From Cystobacter fuscus (GTDB lineage: Bacteria > Myxococcota > Myxococcia > Myxococcales > Myxococcaceae), in contig NZ_CP022098.1 of the NCBI RefSeq assembly GCF_002305875.1, positions 1,054,001-1,118,000 on the forward strand: a stretch of 64,000 nucleotides of DNA, in the 5' to 3' direction. Under the pieces are notes generated by a model. The model made no database searches and had not been told where the DNA came from. It saw only the letters and a list, made by a program, of their open reading frames with translations. Positions 26,297 to 35,212 of this stretch are shown in pieces; the stretch's first letter is position 1, and each line of letters opens with the position of its first letter. The translations under genes were made by a program, and so were the position numbers.

Positions 26297-27139
26297 ATGA
26301 CGCCTCCTCCTTCCCGCTTCCACGGAACCGATACCTACCTCTCCAGCGAGGGCCTCCAGGCCGCCGTCAACTGCGCGCTGACGCTCCAGCGTCCGTTGCT
26401 GGTGCGCGGCGAGCCGGGCACGGGAAAAACCCTCCTGGCCGAGGCCGTGGCCCAGAGCCTGGGCCTGCGCCTGCTCACCTGGCACGTGAAGAGCACCACG
26501 CGCGCCCAGGACGGGCTCTACGTCTACGACACCGTGCAGCGCCTGTATGACTCGCGCTTTGGCGACGGGGACGTGCGCGACATCCGCCGCTACATCCGCC
26601 TGGGGCCGCTGGGCGAGGCGTTCGCCTCGAAGGAGCGCGTGGTGCTGCTCCTGGACGAGGTGGACAAGGCCGACGTGGAGTTCCCCAACGATCTGCTCCA
26701 CGAGCTGGACCGGATGCGCTTCCGCGTCACGGAGACGAACGAGGACGTGGTGGCCACGCACCGTCCGGTGGTCATCATCACCAGCAACAACGAGAAGGAG
26801 CTGCCGGATGCCTTCCTGCGCCGGTGCGTCTTCCACTTCATCGACTTCCCGGACCAGGAGCTGATGCGGCGCATCGTCGAGGTGCACCACCCGAACCTGG
26901 ACGCGTCGCTCACGGAGCAGTCGCTCAAGGTGTTCTACGAGCTGCGCAACTTCACGCGGCTGCGCAAGCGCCCGTCCACGAGCGAACTGGTCGATTGGAT
27001 CGCCGTGCTCAAGGCCAACGGTGTCACCCAGGTGAAGCTGGACGAGCAGTTGCCCTTCCTGGGGGCGCTGATCAAACGTGAGCAGGACCTGATGGCGGTG
27101 GCGGACGCGTTCGGACGCGGCCGGCGGACCAAGGCCTGA
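26297..27139 (+). CDS. MoxR-type AAA+ ATPase
   Basis: A 280-residue AAA+ ATPase of the MoxR branch, chaperone-like proteins that usually work with a VWA protein to mature or load metal cofactors into enzymes. Walker A is GEPGTGKT (residues 39-46), Walker B VVLLLDEVDKAD, sensor 1 ITSNNEKELPDAFLRRC with the arginine finger region, followed by the helical lid. Like CoxD and NorQ-type proteins it has no extra domain. The VWA partner starts 11 bp downstream, so the two are co-transcribed. No metalloenzyme target is encoded next to them in this window. Confidence 0.9.
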   Translation: MTPPPSRFHGTDTYLSSEGLQAAVNCALTLQRPLLVRGEPGTGKTLLAEAVAQSLGLRLLTWHVKSTTRAQDGLYVYDTVQRLYDSRFGDGDVRDIRRYIRLGPLGEAFASKERVVLLLDEVDKADVEFPNDLLHELDRMRFRVTETNEDVVATHRPVVIITSNNEKELPDAFLRRCVFHFIDFPDQELMRRIVEVHHPNLDASLTEQSLKVFYELRNFTRLRKRPSTSELVDWIAVLKANGVTQVKLDEQLPFLGALIKREQDLMAVADAFGRGRRTKA

Positions 27140-27150
27140 GCGGAGCGACC

Positions 27151-28353
<1,203 letters not shown>

Positions 28354-28375
28354 GGGCCTGGAGACGTCGCTGGGT

Positions 28376-28846
28376 TCAAGCTTCCTCGTCGGGCAGGAGC
28401 GTGCGCAGCAGCTCGTCGTCAGGATTGAGCGGGCGCCAGCCGGGCGGTGGCGGCGTGGCGCGGAGCGTTGCCCTGGCCCGTGCGACGCGCTCCTCATGGG
28501 TTTCAGGGGTGTAGGCAGACCACGAGCCAAGTGCCTCGGCGACCTTGAAACGGTTGGCGTCGTCCATCACGGCCGGCCAGCCGTCGGGGACGCTCTGGGA
28601 CAAGAGGCGCACGAGTACATCACGCACGAAGCGCGTGACTTGCTTGCGCTGCTCTGCCTCGGCGAGGAGCCCGCTCAACACCTGCACCCCGGCGACGTCC
28701 TCCTCGCCCAGCTCCTCGGCGAGCACATGCAAAGGCACGGCGGGACGCGCCTCCGCGAAGGCCGTGAGCGAGTCGAAACCACGCTCACGAACCCGCTCGC
28801 ACAGGCGCACCTTCCAGGGGCCTTGCCAGGCACTCCCCTCTGTCAT
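28376..28846 (-). CDS. hypothetical protein, copy 1 of a duplicated gene
   Basis: A 156-residue soluble, helical protein. It is roughly 79% identical by eye to the protein at 30501-30971, the differences being concentrated at residues 81-125, while N-terminal (GSAWQG, RERGFDSLTAFA) and C-terminal (PPPPGWRP, DDELLRTLLPDEE) parts are almost constant. I know no function; the family appears in several copies in related myxobacteria and is sometimes labelled Nudix hydrolase, but no Nudix box is present here. Similarity to copy 2 continues upstream of the ATG to about 28885. The gene sits between two 27-bp direct repeats of the VWA gene end, so it looks like inserted cargo. Confidence 0.75.
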   Translation of the reverse strand: MTEGSAWQGPWKVRLCERVRERGFDSLTAFAEARPAVPLHVLAEELGEEDVAGVQVLSGLLAEAEQRKQVTRFVRDVLVRLLSQSVPDGWPAVMDDANRFKVAEALGSWSAYTPETHEERVARARATLRATPPPPGWRPLNPDDELLRTLLPDEEA

Positions 28847-28886
28847 GCTCCTCTCCCGGGGACGAAGTTCATCGGGATTTTAGGAG

Positions 28887-28913
28887 GATGGTGCGCGGCC
28901 GGAAGTAGGGGCC
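28887..28913 (+). repeat. direct repeat, copy 2 (VWA 3' end remnant)
   Basis: An exact 27-base copy of 28332-28358, here with no gene in front of it. It directly adjoins the upstream end of the region shared by the two 156-residue genes, and the following bases (acgccgccctctc, about 28919-28931) are also found after the third copy near 30475. It therefore marks a junction of a duplication or insertion. Confidence 0.85.
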
Positions 28914-28942
28914 GCGCGACGCCGCCCTCTCGAGTCACCCCG

Positions 28943-29590
28943 TCACTGCAGCACGAACGTGTTCGACTCGCCCTTGTGGCCGGCGATGTCGGTGACGAGG
29001 ATGACCACGTCCGACTGGATGGAGTTGACCACGACCTGCTGCGTGAGCACTCCGTCCACGAAGGGCTCGCTCACGCGCGGGCCGATGGTGCCGCCGGCCC
29101 CTGTCTCCAGGCGCACGTTGCCGCGGAACGCCGCCGCGTTGGCGCCGGTCGCGCGCACCGTCAGCGTGAAGGGCTCCAGGCGCTTCTGCGGGCCGATGGG
29201 GTCGATGCTGTAGCCCTCCGGCCACTCCCCCTCGACGACGGTGAGGCCGCCCGGGCGCTCGGTGGTACGGCCGTCCCCGAGAGTCACCTTCACGTCGTAG
29301 CTGCCGGGCGGGAGCATCGACGGAACGCGGGTGGAGATGACGCCCTCGGGCGAGATGGCGAGCGTGGGCACCTCGAGCGCTCCGATGCGCACCGACACCT
29401 GGGTGTCCACCTTGACGGTCCCCTTGTCGTAGTCGACCGTCGCGGGCAGGACCAACTCGGTGTCGAGGGCGAGCGCCGTGGCCTCGCTCGCACGCATCTC
29501 CGATGGCGAGACCGAGCGGATGACCGGCTCGGGCCAGTCCCGGCAAGCCAGGGGCAAGACCAGCGCGGCGATGGAGACGAGCTTCCTCAT
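28943..29590 (-). CDS. exported lipoprotein with IPT/TIG-like fold
   Basis: A 215-residue lipoprotein: the signal ends LPLAC with the lipidated Cys at residue 16, followed by R-D. The mature part begins with VIRSVSPSEM and has beta-strand stretches typical of IPT/TIG immunoglobulin-like domains (VPSMLPPGSYDVKVTLGDG then LTVVEG), then a second beta domain (FTLTVRATGANAAAFRG to ILVTDIAGHKGESNTFVL). Probably anchored in the outer membrane. Its ATG overlaps the stop of the upstream gene by four bases (ATGA), so the two are translationally coupled and probably form one complex. Function unknown. Confidence 0.75.
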   Translation of the reverse strand: MRKLVSIAALVLPLACRDWPEPVIRSVSPSEMRASEATALALDTELVLPATVDYDKGTVKVDTQVSVRIGALEVPTLAISPEGVISTRVPSMLPPGSYDVKVTLGDGRTTERPGGLTVVEGEWPEGYSIDPIGPQKRLEPFTLTVRATGANAAAFRGNVRLETGAGGTIGPRVSEPFVDGVLTQQVVVNSIQSDVVILVTDIAGHKGESNTFVLQ

Positions 29591-30273
29591 GGCAGCTGAT
29601 ACCTCACACCGAGGAGCCCCTGCACACCCGTCGAGCGCCCGATGACAAAGGGGATGTACGCCTCGCCGAACCCCACTCGCGCGTCGAGGAACGGCTCGAT
29701 CGCCCCCAGTGGGAAGCGCAACTGGGCCCCCGCGAGCAACTCCCAGCCGATCGCCGAGCGCACGGAACTCGCGGAGAAGTCGCTGGAGAGGTGGTGCAGC
29801 GCCAGGAGTGGCCCCACGCCGACGCGTACGTCCACGCCGAGGTGTGCCATCCGCACGAGGTTCATCCGCCCGACCGCGAGGAGTGGGAGGGAGTGCAGGG
29901 CGGAGACCGCCACTCCGGTGCCGGGGATGTCCTCGCGGAAGCGCGCCAGCCGCCAGCCGAGCTCCACGTCGATGGAGAAGCGACCCCAGCCGGGCGGCGT
30001 CAGGGTCAGCTGCGCCGAGCCCTGGGGGCCTCGGTTGAAGCCACCGCCGTAGAACCCACCACCCGCGAGCGCGAGGGCGTATCGCGTCTGCTCCGCGGAC
30101 TGCGTTGCGGCCGGTCGGGTCCCGGTGCGCGAAGGCGCTGTCGGCGAGGGCTTGGGGCTCGTCTCCCGCGCAGGCGCCTTCGGCTTCTTGGGGGAGGTTC
30201 CGCGGGAGGACCCCTCTGGAGCAGCCACGGCCGCGGTAGAGCTGAGCAGGAAGAGGAGCGCGAGCCAACGCAT
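29587..30273 (-). CDS. outer membrane beta-barrel-like protein
   Basis: A 228-residue exported protein. It has a signal peptide (residues 1-18, ending AVAA), a Pro/Ser/Lys-rich linker (about 20-60) and then a C-terminal domain of eight or so alternating strands (YALALAGGGFYGGGFN, GRFSIDVELGWRLARF, AIGWELLAGAQLRF) ending in an aromatic/hydrophobic last strand, LLGVRYQLP. This pattern suits a small beta-barrel of OmpA/OmpW size, but no named family was recognised. It is the first gene of a two-gene operon with the TIG lipoprotein. Immediately upstream lies a remnant of the VWA gene end. Confidence 0.65.
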   Translation of the reverse strand: MRWLALLFLLSSTAAVAAPEGSSRGTSPKKPKAPARETSPKPSPTAPSRTGTRPAATQSAEQTRYALALAGGGFYGGGFNRGPQGSAQLTLTPPGWGRFSIDVELGWRLARFREDIPGTGVAVSALHSLPLLAVGRMNLVRMAHLGVDVRVGVGPLLALHHLSSDFSASSVRSAIGWELLAGAQLRFPLGAIEPFLDARVGFGEAYIPFVIGRSTGVQGLLGVRYQLP

Positions 30274-30357
30274 GGAGAAGGGGGTCCGCGGGGGTCGGCG
30301 CCGCAGACGCGGGAGAAGAGAACCCAGTCGGCGGCGGTTGTCGAGCCCCTTCGTGCC

Positions 30358-30470
30358 CGTCACCCGAGAGGTATTCACCCAGGTGGTGGGGCTGCTGGTG
30401 CACCACGGGCTGGGTGAGGTGGTGGGGCACCTGACCAAGGGGCGCATGGTGCGCGGCCGGAAGTAGGGCC
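30358..30470 (+). pseudogene. remnant of the VWA gene 3' end, third copy
   Basis: The plus strand encodes EVFTQVVGLLVHHGLGEVVG and then HLTKGRMVRGRK followed by TAG, which matches the C-terminus of the VWA protein (LGEAVGHLTKGKMVRGRK). There is no upstream part of the gene, so it cannot be functional. At the nucleotide level the last 60 or so bases are close to identical to 28295-28358. It directly precedes the second 156-residue gene, in the same arrangement as the intact VWA gene and copy 1. Confidence 0.8.
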
Positions 30471-30500
30471 CAGCAACGCCGCCCTCTCACAGGGGGAGGT

Positions 30501-30971
30501 CTAGACTTCCTCGTCAGGCAGGAGCGTGCGCAGCAACTCGTCGTCAGGGCTGAGCGGGCGCCAACCGGGCGGTGGTGGCGTGGCGCGGAGCGCTGCCCTG
30601 GCCTGCATGACCCGTTCCTTGTGGGTTTCAGGCGTGAAGCTGGTCCACATGGCGAAGGACTGGGCCACCGTGAAACGGGATGATTCGTCCAGTATGGCGG
30701 GCCAACCCTCTGGGAGGTTTTGCGACAAAATTCGCACGAGTACATCACGCACGAAACGCGTGACTTGCTTGCGCTGCTCCGCTTCGGCCAGTAACCCGCC
30801 CATCACCTGAACTCCGGCGACGTCCTCTTCGCCCAGTTCCTCGGCGAGTGCATGCAACGGCACGGCGGGACGCGCATCCGCGAAGGCTGTGAGCGAGTCG
30901 AAACCACGCTCTCGAATCCGCTCATACAGGCGGACCCTCCAGTTACCTTGCCAGGCGCTCCCCTTTGTCAT
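30501..30971 (-). CDS. hypothetical protein, copy 2 of a duplicated gene
   Basis: A 156-residue paralogue of the protein at 28376-28846, with the same start and stop and no gaps. Residues 1-80 and 126-156 are nearly constant; residues 81-125 carry most substitutions (for example FTVAQSFAMWTSF against FKVAEALGSWSAY). Upstream of the ATG the two copies stay alike over roughly 35 bases (ctctcccggggac) and then diverge. The variable middle hints at diversifying selection or at a specificity region; this is inference. No domain recognised. The next gene upstream is an orphan type VI immunity protein. Confidence 0.75.
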   Translation of the reverse strand: MTKGSAWQGNWRVRLYERIRERGFDSLTAFADARPAVPLHALAEELGEEDVAGVQVMGGLLAEAEQRKQVTRFVRDVLVRILSQNLPEGWPAILDESSRFTVAQSFAMWTSFTPETHKERVMQARAALRATPPPPGWRPLSPDDELLRTLLPDEEV

Positions 30972-31153
30972 GGTCCTCTCCCGGGGACAAGGTTCATAGG
31001 GATTCTATGGCTTTCCACCGAGCTATGCTGCCGCGAGATTCGATAATCGTTTGAGACTGGAGTGTTGCGCGCATTCAATACACAGAGAGGGTGAACCGGA
31101 TACACGCGAGCTGTGGTGCCAGCGTTGAAGTCAAAAGAGACATGCGGTTTAGC

Positions 31154-32140
31154 TCAATCGAGGAATCGCCGCCACCAGCGGCGTGCAGTGTCAGGAGGAC
31201 AATCCCGCCAGGACAGGTAATGGGGGAAGGGGAGGAGCCAGGGCTCAAGCACACGTGCCAGTTCGCGCCAGGCCGGTAACGTGTTGCCTTGGCTCACGTC
31301 TCCCGCTTCGGGCTCCGGGCTCAGTACCACCAAAGCTCGTTCTTCCTCCAGGGCTGTCACCGTGGTGGTCGGCGCGTGCAGCCGGGAGCGGAGCGCCTCG
31401 GCTCCGCCCACCTGCACCAACACTTCTGGGCCCAGGAAATTGAGCCAGTGCACCCCGTCCACTCGTGCGCCCAGCGCTCGCTGCCCGTGGGTCACGTCCA
31501 GGCCCGGGTAGCGCAGTGCCTCCTCGTGAATGTCCTTCATGACGGGCCCCCACACGCTGGACGAATAGAACGCCAGCCCCGCGTGCCCCGATGCATAGGG
31601 CAGCAGCGCGGCCAGTTGCTCAATCTCCGCTCGCATTTTCCCGGAGCCCCGTGCCTCCATGTACTCGGTGGGCCACGAGAAACTCACCAGACTGACTTCG
31701 TCCGCCTGTGGAGTGCGCCATGGTAGCCGCCCCCAATAGAAGAAACCGTAGCCACTCAGGCCCCCCTCTCCACCCGAGAGTTCCACGGATCGATCGAACT
31801 GCTTCTTCACTCGCCGAAGCACGTACCGTTCATCATCGCGGACATCATCCAGGAACCGCTCACCCCGGGGCGGGGACAACTCGGAGCGGATGAAATCCCA
31901 GCCCTGCGCATCGAGCGGAAATAGATCGTCTTCGCCTTCCACGTCGCACCACTCGGACAGAATCTCCGGCCCCTGCCCCACGCTACTCAAGTACATGTCG
32001 AGCGCACGGTTCACGCCTGCGGAGAGGTCCACGTGATCAAAAGGCAAATGCAGCACGAGCCGGACCACGTCCCGCTGGACGAGCACTTCACCACCGGGCG
32101 TTGCGGCGTAATGGCGGATACGGGGAAGGCGATGGCTCAT
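31154..32140 (-). CDS. DUF3396 / type VI immunity family protein
   Basis: A 328-residue protein of the DUF3396 family, some members of which protect against type VI secretion effectors. Diagnostic segments are FSWPTEYME, PYASGHAGLAFYSS, ALRYPGLDVTHGQRALG, GVHWLNFLGPEVL, VGGAEALRSRL and the closing PEAGDVSQGNTLPAWREL. No signal peptide, so cytoplasmic. There is no effector, VgrG or PAAR gene beside it in this window, so it looks like an orphan immunity gene; neighbours are the duplicated 156-residue gene and, upstream, a small zinc-ribbon gene. Whether it protects against an effector is unproven. Confidence 0.85.
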   Translation of the reverse strand: MSHRLPRIRHYAATPGGEVLVQRDVVRLVLHLPFDHVDLSAGVNRALDMYLSSVGQGPEILSEWCDVEGEDDLFPLDAQGWDFIRSELSPPRGERFLDDVRDDERYVLRRVKKQFDRSVELSGGEGGLSGYGFFYWGRLPWRTPQADEVSLVSFSWPTEYMEARGSGKMRAEIEQLAALLPYASGHAGLAFYSSSVWGPVMKDIHEEALRYPGLDVTHGQRALGARVDGVHWLNFLGPEVLVQVGGAEALRSRLHAPTTTVTALEEERALVVLSPEPEAGDVSQGNTLPAWRELARVLEPWLLPFPHYLSWRDCPPDTARRWWRRFLD

Positions 32141-32276
32141 CGGCTGATTCCCAACTGAGGAGTGATGAGGGCACGGGATGGATGTTGCGTCAGCGGTTCA
32201 TGATTGTCCCAGATGCTCCATCCGAACGTCGAGTTCCTTGTAGCCGCCGGCCCCCCCGCGCTCCCCCCGTGTCAAC

Positions 32277-32450
32277 TCACGGTCGGGGCACTCGCCCGAC
32301 ATCCCGATCCCGAGCGCCACGTTCCAGTCGTCCCTGGCGGGGCATGGTCGTCACGTCGCCACATGCGCAGGTGCTCTTGGACTCGGGTGCTCGTCCGGTG
32401 ACCTGGAGGACAACGCCGCATTTCGGACATGACGGGCTCCGCATGGGCAT
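32277..32450 (-). CDS. small zinc-ribbon-like protein
   Basis: A 57-residue candidate, shorter than most gene callers report with confidence. It starts MPMRSPSCPKCGVVLQVTG and has a second pair, STCACGD, so four cysteines in a CxxC...CxC pattern could bind one zinc. The ATG at 32450 is preceded by GGAG with five bases of spacing. The rest of the 32141-32737 gap shows no other convincing gene; it carries the promoter of the P450 operon on its right side, where no clear -35/-10 could be fixed. Confidence 0.4.
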   Translation of the reverse strand: MPMRSPSCPKCGVVLQVTGRAPESKSTCACGDVTTMPRQGRLERGARDRDVGRVPRP

Positions 32451-32737
32451 TTTGTCTCCATGTCCCCTTCGCCGCGGAAGTGCCGGAGCCTGCTCCGGGC
32501 GGAGCAAGGTGCGCCGCGCTCCGTTGATGCTCGGGAGGCCACTTCACCTGTTGTCGGGCCCGTGGAGCCCCATCACTGGGTCTTCTCGATGTTCCGTGGG
32601 AAACTTGCGTTGCCCGCCACCCGGGATTTCGCTAGGAAAAACATTGCTTCCCCCCCAGGCTTTCCTCTCCGACTCTCGGAGCGTCCGACGCGGGCCATGG
32701 TCGCCGCGGGGAATCGTCCAGCGAGGAGCGTCCTCCC

Positions 32738-34111
32738 ATGAACACCGCCGTGACCTCGTCTCCCCCCGCCTCCGTCAGGGAGGCGCCAGGCGGGTTGCCG
32801 CTGCTTGGCCATGCTCTCCGGCTGGTTCGCTCCCCTCTCGATTATCTGCAGTCGTTGAGTGGACTCGGTGACATTGTCCAGCTCCGGGTCGGGCCCTCTC
32901 CCTTGTATGTGGTTACTTCTCCTGAGTGCATCCATCAGGTGCTGGTCACCCAGGCCGAGAGTTTCGAGAGGGGGCGCATCTTCGACAAGGCGACAGTCGC
33001 CATCGGCAAGGGGCTCATTGTCTCCAACGGAGCTTTTCACCGGCGGCAACGAAAACTCCTACAGCCGGGGTTCCACCGGCCGCGCATCCACGGCTACATG
33101 GAGACGATCCACCGGCAAGTGGGCGCGCAGATTGCCGGATGGTCGCCGGGTGCCCACCTCTCGTTGCGTGAGGAGATGCATCGTCTGACGCTCAATTCGG
33201 TCACCCGGACGTTGTTCGGCGCGAACACCGAGGAGCGCATCACCGCCGAGATCGGCGACTACATCGACGCCGCCAACTCATGGGTGGGGCTCCACACCCT
33301 GCTGTCTGGCCGTTTCTTCGAGCGGCTGCCAATGCCAATCAACCGGGCCTTCGTGCGCAAGAAGGCCCGGTTCAATGAGATCCTCGATGAGTTCATCGAA
33401 TCGCGGCGCGCGGATGGCCGTGACCAGGGAGATCTGCTGTCCGCGTTGTTGGCGTCACAGGATGACGAGACCGGCCAGGGGATGAGCGATGAACAGCTCC
33501 GGATGGAGATCTCCGGTCTGTTCGTTGCCGGGTCCGAGACCACGGCGACCGCGTTGACCTGGCTCTTCTACGAAGTGGGACGCCACCCCGAGGTGGAAGC
33601 GCGGCTCCATGCCGAGGTGGACGCCGTGCTGGGTGGCAGGGCCATCACCCCGGACGACCTGCCCCGGTTGCAGTACCTCCAGAACGTGATCTCCGAGACG
33701 CTGCGCCGGCACTCGCCCATCTGGGTGTTCACGAGGCGTACCACCCGTGCCCTGGAACTGGCGGGCACCCACCTGCCGGCCGGGGCCGAGGTCATCATCA
33801 GCCCGATGATGGTCCACCGCAACCCACATCTCTACTCCGAGCCGTTGCGGTTCGACCCCGACCGGTGGTTGCCGGAACGGATGCAGGAGATTCCGCGTCA
33901 CGCCTTCATTCCCTTCGGGGACGGGAAACACAAGTGCATCGGTGACTACTTCGCCCGCACCGAGATGGTGATCGCCGTCGCCACCATCGCCGCCCGGTGG
34001 CGGCTCGTCCCGGTGCCCGGCCACCGCGTTCGGGAGGTTCCCCGCGCGGTCTTGCGACCCAACCAGGTCCTGATGACCGCCGTTCCCCGTTCCTCCACAC
34101 CTGTTTCCTAG
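32738..34111 (+). CDS. cytochrome P450 (terpene-tailoring type)
   Basis: A 457-residue bacterial class I P450. The I-helix oxygen site AGSETTAT is present, the K-helix ExxR is ETLR, the PERF-like motif is FDPDRWLPER and the heme-ligand loop is FIPFGDGKHKCIGDYFA, with the proximal cysteine in K-C-I-G. The overall pattern (GLPLLGHALRLVRSPLDYL, HRRQRKLLQPGF, WVFTRRTTR) resembles the CYP170 and pentalenene-oxidase group that oxidise sesquiterpenes. The terpene synthase starts only 14 bp downstream, so the P450 very likely oxidises its product. No ferredoxin or reductase gene is adjacent. GAGGAG lies upstream of the ATG. Confidence 0.92.
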   Translation: MNTAVTSSPPASVREAPGGLPLLGHALRLVRSPLDYLQSLSGLGDIVQLRVGPSPLYVVTSPECIHQVLVTQAESFERGRIFDKATVAIGKGLIVSNGAFHRRQRKLLQPGFHRPRIHGYMETIHRQVGAQIAGWSPGAHLSLREEMHRLTLNSVTRTLFGANTEERITAEIGDYIDAANSWVGLHTLLSGRFFERLPMPINRAFVRKKARFNEILDEFIESRRADGRDQGDLLSALLASQDDETGQGMSDEQLRMEISGLFVAGSETTATALTWLFYEVGRHPEVEARLHAEVDAVLGGRAITPDDLPRLQYLQNVISETLRRHSPIWVFTRRTTRALELAGTHLPAGAEVIISPMMVHRNPHLYSEPLRFDPDRWLPERMQEIPRHAFIPFGDGKHKCIGDYFARTEMVIAVATIAARWRLVPVPGHRVREVPRAVLRPNQVLMTAVPRSSTPVS

Positions 34112-34125
34112 GAGCGCCGTTGCAG

Positions 34126-35187
34126 ATGGACACCCAGCGTGCCGCGATCGAGTTCCGGTTTCCGTTCCCTCGTGACCTCAGTCCCGACATCGAACAGGCC
34201 CAACGTCACAGCGTCGAATGGGCCCGCCAGATGGGATTGGCCACCACAGACTTCGCGCTCGGGCAACTGGAGGCGTGGAATTGGGGTCGTCTCACCGGGC
34301 ACTGTCTACCCACCGGGCGCGGTGACATCCTGGACCTGGCCACGGAGTGGATCACCTGGGGATTCCTCTATGACGACCAGTTCGCCGGCCCTCTCGGGAA
34401 CCAGCCGGAGCGGGTGGCCCGAATCACCGAGAACATGATTGGCGTTCTCTACTCCACGTCCGGGACTCCGGGGGAGAACGCGGCCGCGCGAGGCATCGCG
34501 GACATCCTCCAGCGGCTCACCCCGAAGATGTCCGCGACCTGGATGGCCCGGTTCCGCGATCACTTGAAATGGTACCTCATCGGGGTGCTGCGGATGACCA
34601 CCTTCCGCAACCGCCTCGGCGAGATCGACACCCGGACCGCGTTCGAGCTCCGTCGCCTCGATATTGGCATGAACGCCATGATTGACTTCATCGAGGTCGC
34701 GGAGGGCTTCGAGGTGCCCGCGTCTGTCATTGGAGCCAGCCAGCTCCAGGCGCTGCGCCAATGCGTGGTCGACATCGTGCTGCTACAGAACGACGTCTTC
34801 TCCCTGCCCAAGGACCGGCACCAGCAAGAGGTCAACGTGGTCCTCGCCATGGAACGCGCGGAGAAGCTCACCACCGCCCAGGCACTGGAACGCACCGCGG
34901 CCCTGGTCGACGAGACGGTCCAGCGGTTCCTCACCGTCAAGGCTGGGATGCCCGTCCTCTACGACACCCTCGGTCTTGGCGCTACCGACCGTGCCCGTCT
35001 GGACCGGTACATCCACTGTCTCGAGCTCATGGCTCACGGCTCCGTCTATTCACATGCCGAGTGCGTCCGTTATTCCACCAGGCCCGAACACACCCGACCC
35101 ATCGCGGGCCGGGGCTTCATCCAGGATCTGCACCTGGACGCGGGCATCGAGCTGGCGCACGAACTCACCCGAACGAACCGGGGGTGA
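34126..35187 (+). CDS. class I terpene synthase
   Basis: A 353-residue bacterial terpene cyclase. The first metal-binding motif is DDQF at residues 83-86 (a shortened DDxx[D/E]). The second (NSE/DTE) is N222-D-V-F-S226-L-P-K-D230, in which the usual final Glu is an Asp. The C-terminal RY pair (VRYSTRP, R315-Y316) that senses diphosphate is present. Length and the single domain suggest a mono- or sesquiterpene synthase using geranyl or farnesyl diphosphate; the product cannot be predicted. A TTG at 34120 sits five bases after GGAG and could be the true start, adding two residues. Operon with the P450 upstream; no prenyl diphosphate synthase is adjacent. Confidence 0.9.
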   Translation: MDTQRAAIEFRFPFPRDLSPDIEQAQRHSVEWARQMGLATTDFALGQLEAWNWGRLTGHCLPTGRGDILDLATEWITWGFLYDDQFAGPLGNQPERVARITENMIGVLYSTSGTPGENAAARGIADILQRLTPKMSATWMARFRDHLKWYLIGVLRMTTFRNRLGEIDTRTAFELRRLDIGMNAMIDFIEVAEGFEVPASVIGASQLQALRQCVVDIVLLQNDVFSLPKDRHQQEVNVVLAMERAEKLTTAQALERTAALVDETVQRFLTVKAGMPVLYDTLGLGATDRARLDRYIHCLELMAHGSVYSHAECVRYSTRPEHTRPIAGRGFIQDLHLDAGIELAHELTRTNRG

Positions 35188-35212
35188 GCCCCTGGCCCGG
35201 GGCACTGCACGC

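Noticed and set aside
28376..30971. Calling the 156-residue proteins Nudix hydrolases
   Set aside because: No Nudix box is present in either copy; the label seen for relatives cannot be supported from sequence.
32101..32871. Plus-strand open frame overlapping the P450 start
   Set aside because: It runs through the P450 coding sequence in another frame, has no domain and no ribosome site.
35188..35203. Short GC hairpin after the terpene synthase, considered a terminator
   Set aside because: Stem is only five base pairs and no T tract follows.
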